Below, piece by piece: positions 34,118 through 36,064 of a stretch of DNA of 36,064 nt. The DNA is from Geobacteraceae bacterium. GTDB taxonomy: Bacteria; Desulfobacterota; Desulfuromonadia; Geobacterales; Geobacteraceae. Below the pieces are notes generated by a model. The model had not been told where the DNA came from. It searched no databases and was given only the letters and a program-made list of their open reading frames with translations. Numbering within the stretch: position 1 is the stretch's first letter; each line of letters begins with the position of its first letter. Position numbers and translations under genes: made by a program. The stretch covers positions 1 to 36,064 of the forward strand of contig WSYB01000034.1 of NCBI GenBank assembly GCA_009773645.1, in the 5' to 3' direction.

Positions 34118-34831
34118 ATGAACATGTCGAATGAGAAAAACAGCGCCAACCTGCCGCGCATTCTCGTGGTTGACGATGAGGCGGCGATCCAGCGTTTCCT
34201 GCGTACCGCCCTGGATACCGGCGAGTTTTCCCTGCACCAGGCGGAGAACGGCCATGCTGCCCTGGCGGCAGCCGTAGCGGTCAAGCCGGACATCATTCTC
34301 CTCGACCTGGGACTGCCGGACATGGATGGAGTCGAGGTAATCAGGCGAATCCGCGAATGGTCGCCGGTGCCGATCATAGTGCTTTCAGTTCGGGAGCGGG
34401 AGGACGACAAGGTGCAGGCGCTGGACGCCGGTGCGGACGATTACCTGACCAAGCCGTTCGGCGTCGCGGAACTGCTGGCGCGGATACGGGTATCGCTGCG
34501 ACGTTCCTTGCAGCAAGTCCCCGAACCTGTCTTCCGGATCGACGAGCTGGAGGTCGACCTCCCGCGCCGGCGGGTTCAGGTGCGCGGCGAGGAAGTGCAA
34601 CTGACCCCGACCGAATACGACCTGCTGCGCCTGCTCGTGACCCACGCGGGAAAGGTACTGACCCACGGCCAGATTCTCAAACAGATATGGGGAGTAACCT
34701 ATGTGGAGCAGCCTCACGTACTGCGGGTCAACATCAGCAACCTCCGTCACAAGATCGAACGTGACCCCTCCCGGCCCCGTTACATCCTCACCGAACCGGG
34801 TGTAGGGTATCGTTTAAAGGCAGATGTATGA
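34118..34831 (+). CDS. kdpE: Response regulator KdpE
   Basis: A 237-residue OmpR-type regulator. The receiver domain has D19/D20, phospho-acceptor D63 in ILLDLGLPD and K112 in TKPFG. The winged-helix domain (about 140-235) has LTPTEYDLLRLLVTHAGKV and the closing LTEPGVGYRLK. It is the partner of KdpD and should activate kdpABC when K+ is low; the motif before the KimA-like gene may be a second target. The ribosome site is weak, and the gene is separated from kdpD by a palindromic repeat, so its translation may be lower. Confidence 0.95.
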   Translation: MNMSNEKNSANLPRILVVDDEAAIQRFLRTALDTGEFSLHQAENGHAALAAAVAVKPDIILLDLGLPDMDGVEVIRRIREWSPVPIIVLSVREREDDKVQALDAGADDYLTKPFGVAELLARIRVSLRRSLQQVPEPVFRIDELEVDLPRRRVQVRGEEVQLTPTEYDLLRLLVTHAGKVLTHGQILKQIWGVTYVEQPHVLRVNISNLRHKIERDPSRPRYILTEPGVGYRLKADV

Positions 34832-34957
34832 AAGAATCCGCCAATTCATTAGACTTTACATTATCGTGCAGGATATGGTAGCCTGTCGAAAAATTTCGGT
34901 TCCGTAACGCGGCACATACGATGCCCGAAGACGCGTTATGGCGCCCCAGGAGACACC

Positions 34958-35962
34958 ATGCAACGTAAAGCCCTCGCCCTCCTCTCCGGCGGGCTCGACT
35001 CCACCCTCGCGGTCAAGGTAATGCTCGACCAGGGGATTGCCGTCGAGGCCCTCAACTTCACCTCCCCCTTCTGCACCTGCACCGGCAAGAACGCCGGCTG
35101 TAAATCCGAGGCCGTAAGGGTCGCCCAGGAGTTCAACATCCCCATCAAAGTCATGAACAAAGGGGTTGACTACCTTGAGGTGGTAAGAAAGCCGAAGCAC
35201 GGCCGTGGAAAAGGAATGAACCCGTGCATCGACTGCCGGATATTCCTCCTGAGAAAGGCCAAAGAGTATATGGCGGAGAGCGGGGCGGATTTTGTCATTA
35301 CGGGGGAGGTCCTTGGTCAGCGACCTATGAGTCAGCGCCGGGACACCCTGCGTGTCATCGAGCGGGAAAGCGGCCTGGCGGGCCTCCTGCTCCGTCCGCT
35401 CTCGGCCAAACATTTCGAACCGACCATCCCGGAAAAGGAGGGGTGGGTGGACCGGGAAAAGCTCCTGGCGATCCAGGGACGCTCCAGAAGAGAGCAGATG
35501 GAGCTGGCGGAGGAGCTGGACGTGAAGAACTACCCCTGCCCGGCAGGAGGCTGCCTCCTGACCGAGCTCTCCTTCGTCTCCAAGGTGAGGGACGTTTTCG
35601 ACCACGCGGACGCTCTGAACCTGCGCGATTTTCGGCTGCTCAAGGTAGGGCGACACTTCCGCACAGGTCCCGGGACCAAGGTCCTGATCGGCCGGAACGA
35701 GGCGGAAAACGAGGTTCTGGAAAGTGCGGTACAGCCTGGCGAAGCGGCCCTGCGCTGGCTGGAAGGGAGCAGCCCGCTTGGGGTCGTCATGGGGAAGATG
35801 GACGACTCGCTCCTGGAAAGTGCGGCAAAGATCGTTCTGCGCTACACCAAGGCGGAAGCCGGCAGGAGATGCGCCATCAAGGTGCTCATTGACGGCAACG
35901 AGCAGCGGCTCATGGTAACAAACGACTTTTCCGAAGCAAGGATCGAGGAGTTCAGGGTCTGA
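34958..35962 (+). CDS. PP-loop ATP pyrophosphatase, MnmA/ThiI-like
   Basis: A 334-residue enzyme with the adenylating PP-loop SGGLDS (10-15) of tRNA thiolation enzymes; AGGAG precedes the ATG. Cysteines occur in pairs: FCTC (39, 41) with C48, NPCIDC (90, 93) and CPAGGC (194, 199), which fits sulfur relay or an iron-sulfur cluster. The family is often annotated as 'tRNA methyltransferase/thiouridylase-like', but the target is not proven; it lacks the usual MnmA C-terminal barrel order. It stops 3 bases before the right terminal repeat and has its own 126-base upstream region after kdpE. Confidence 0.75.
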   Translation: MQRKALALLSGGLDSTLAVKVMLDQGIAVEALNFTSPFCTCTGKNAGCKSEAVRVAQEFNIPIKVMNKGVDYLEVVRKPKHGRGKGMNPCIDCRIFLLRKAKEYMAESGADFVITGEVLGQRPMSQRRDTLRVIERESGLAGLLLRPLSAKHFEPTIPEKEGWVDREKLLAIQGRSRREQMELAEELDVKNYPCPAGGCLLTELSFVSKVRDVFDHADALNLRDFRLLKVGRHFRTGPGTKVLIGRNEAENEVLESAVQPGEAALRWLEGSSPLGVVMGKMDDSLLESAAKIVLRYTKAEAGRRCAIKVLIDGNEQRLMVTNDFSEARIEEFRV

Positions 35963-35965
35963 TCT

Positions 35966-36061
35966 GAATGGCGCTAGTTTAAGGTTTCGCTGCACGACAT
36001 CTGTTCCGGTGAGGGACCGCTTTCATTTCACGTCTCGGCGCAGTCAACAGCTGATAACTTT
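35966..36061. repeat. Right copy of 96-bp terminal inverted repeat (IS-end-like)
   Basis: Exact reverse complement of 1-96, starting GAATGGCGCTAG just after the PP-loop gene and running to three bases before the window end. The two copies point the same IS-like tip inward. Interpretation as collapsed insertion-sequence ends at a contig break, or as flanks of a composite element, is inference. Confidence 0.85.
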
Positions 36062-36064
36062 TAG

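Overview
The window reads as one contig-sized piece of a GC-rich delta-proteobacterial genome, most like a Geobacter/Geotalea-type member of the Desulfuromonadia. This placement is inferred from gene content: type IV pilus ATPases, a small c-type cytochrome, a GrdB-like selenoprotein, metal-efflux genes, and GTAGGGG...CCCCTAC intergenic palindromes. No rRNA, tRNA, CRISPR array, integrase or intact transposase was found. The two window ends carry a perfect 96-bp inverted repeat (1-96 and 35966-36061) whose tip resembles IS4-family ends. The window is therefore either a contig broken at two copies of one insertion sequence, or a segment bracketed by such elements.

Region 1 (154-9505, all minus strand) holds envelope and metal-stress style genes. 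They are a ZraP-like small protein, a MacB/LolD-type ABC exporter operon with a periplasmic OB-fold protein, and a module present twice. The module is [C-terminal remnant of an outer-membrane beta-barrel] - [lipoprotein with a Met-rich tail] - [small exported protein]. In the second copy an OmpR-type two-component system and a PepSY-like protein lie between the lipoprotein and the small protein.

Region 2 (9636-14211, minus) is a compact gene run: exported SAM methyltransferase, GerMN lipoprotein, monoheme cytochrome c'-like protein, YHS-domain protein, SAP-like small protein, a truncated cysteine desulfurase, and a selenoprotein. The selenoprotein reads through an in-frame UGA (9981-9983) in a U-x-x-C motif, followed at once by a good bacterial SECIS hairpin.

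Region 3 (14472-21106, minus) is a Cus-type Cu(I)/Ag(I) efflux operon: TolC-family outer membrane protein, CusB-like adaptor with a heavy-metal-binding domain, CusA-like RND pump with the three methionines of the CusA site, and a Met/His-rich YtkA-like periplasmic protein. Palindromic repeats sit between its genes. Region 4 (21392-24178, minus) is a PilT retraction ATPase preceded by a PilB/MshE-like protein that keeps a tandem MshEN (c-di-GMP-binding) motif but has lost its Walker A lysine.

Region 5 (24401-34831, plus) is a potassium-uptake island: a KimA-like APC permease, a 69-aa small protein, kdpA-kdpB-kdpC, and the sensor/regulator pair kdpD-kdpE. The permease gene and the kdp unit share an upstream motif (CTTGATACATT, then ATTTTGAC-N6-TTTATGCC), so they are probably co-regulated. 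A PP-loop sulfur-transfer type enzyme (34958-35962) ends the window.
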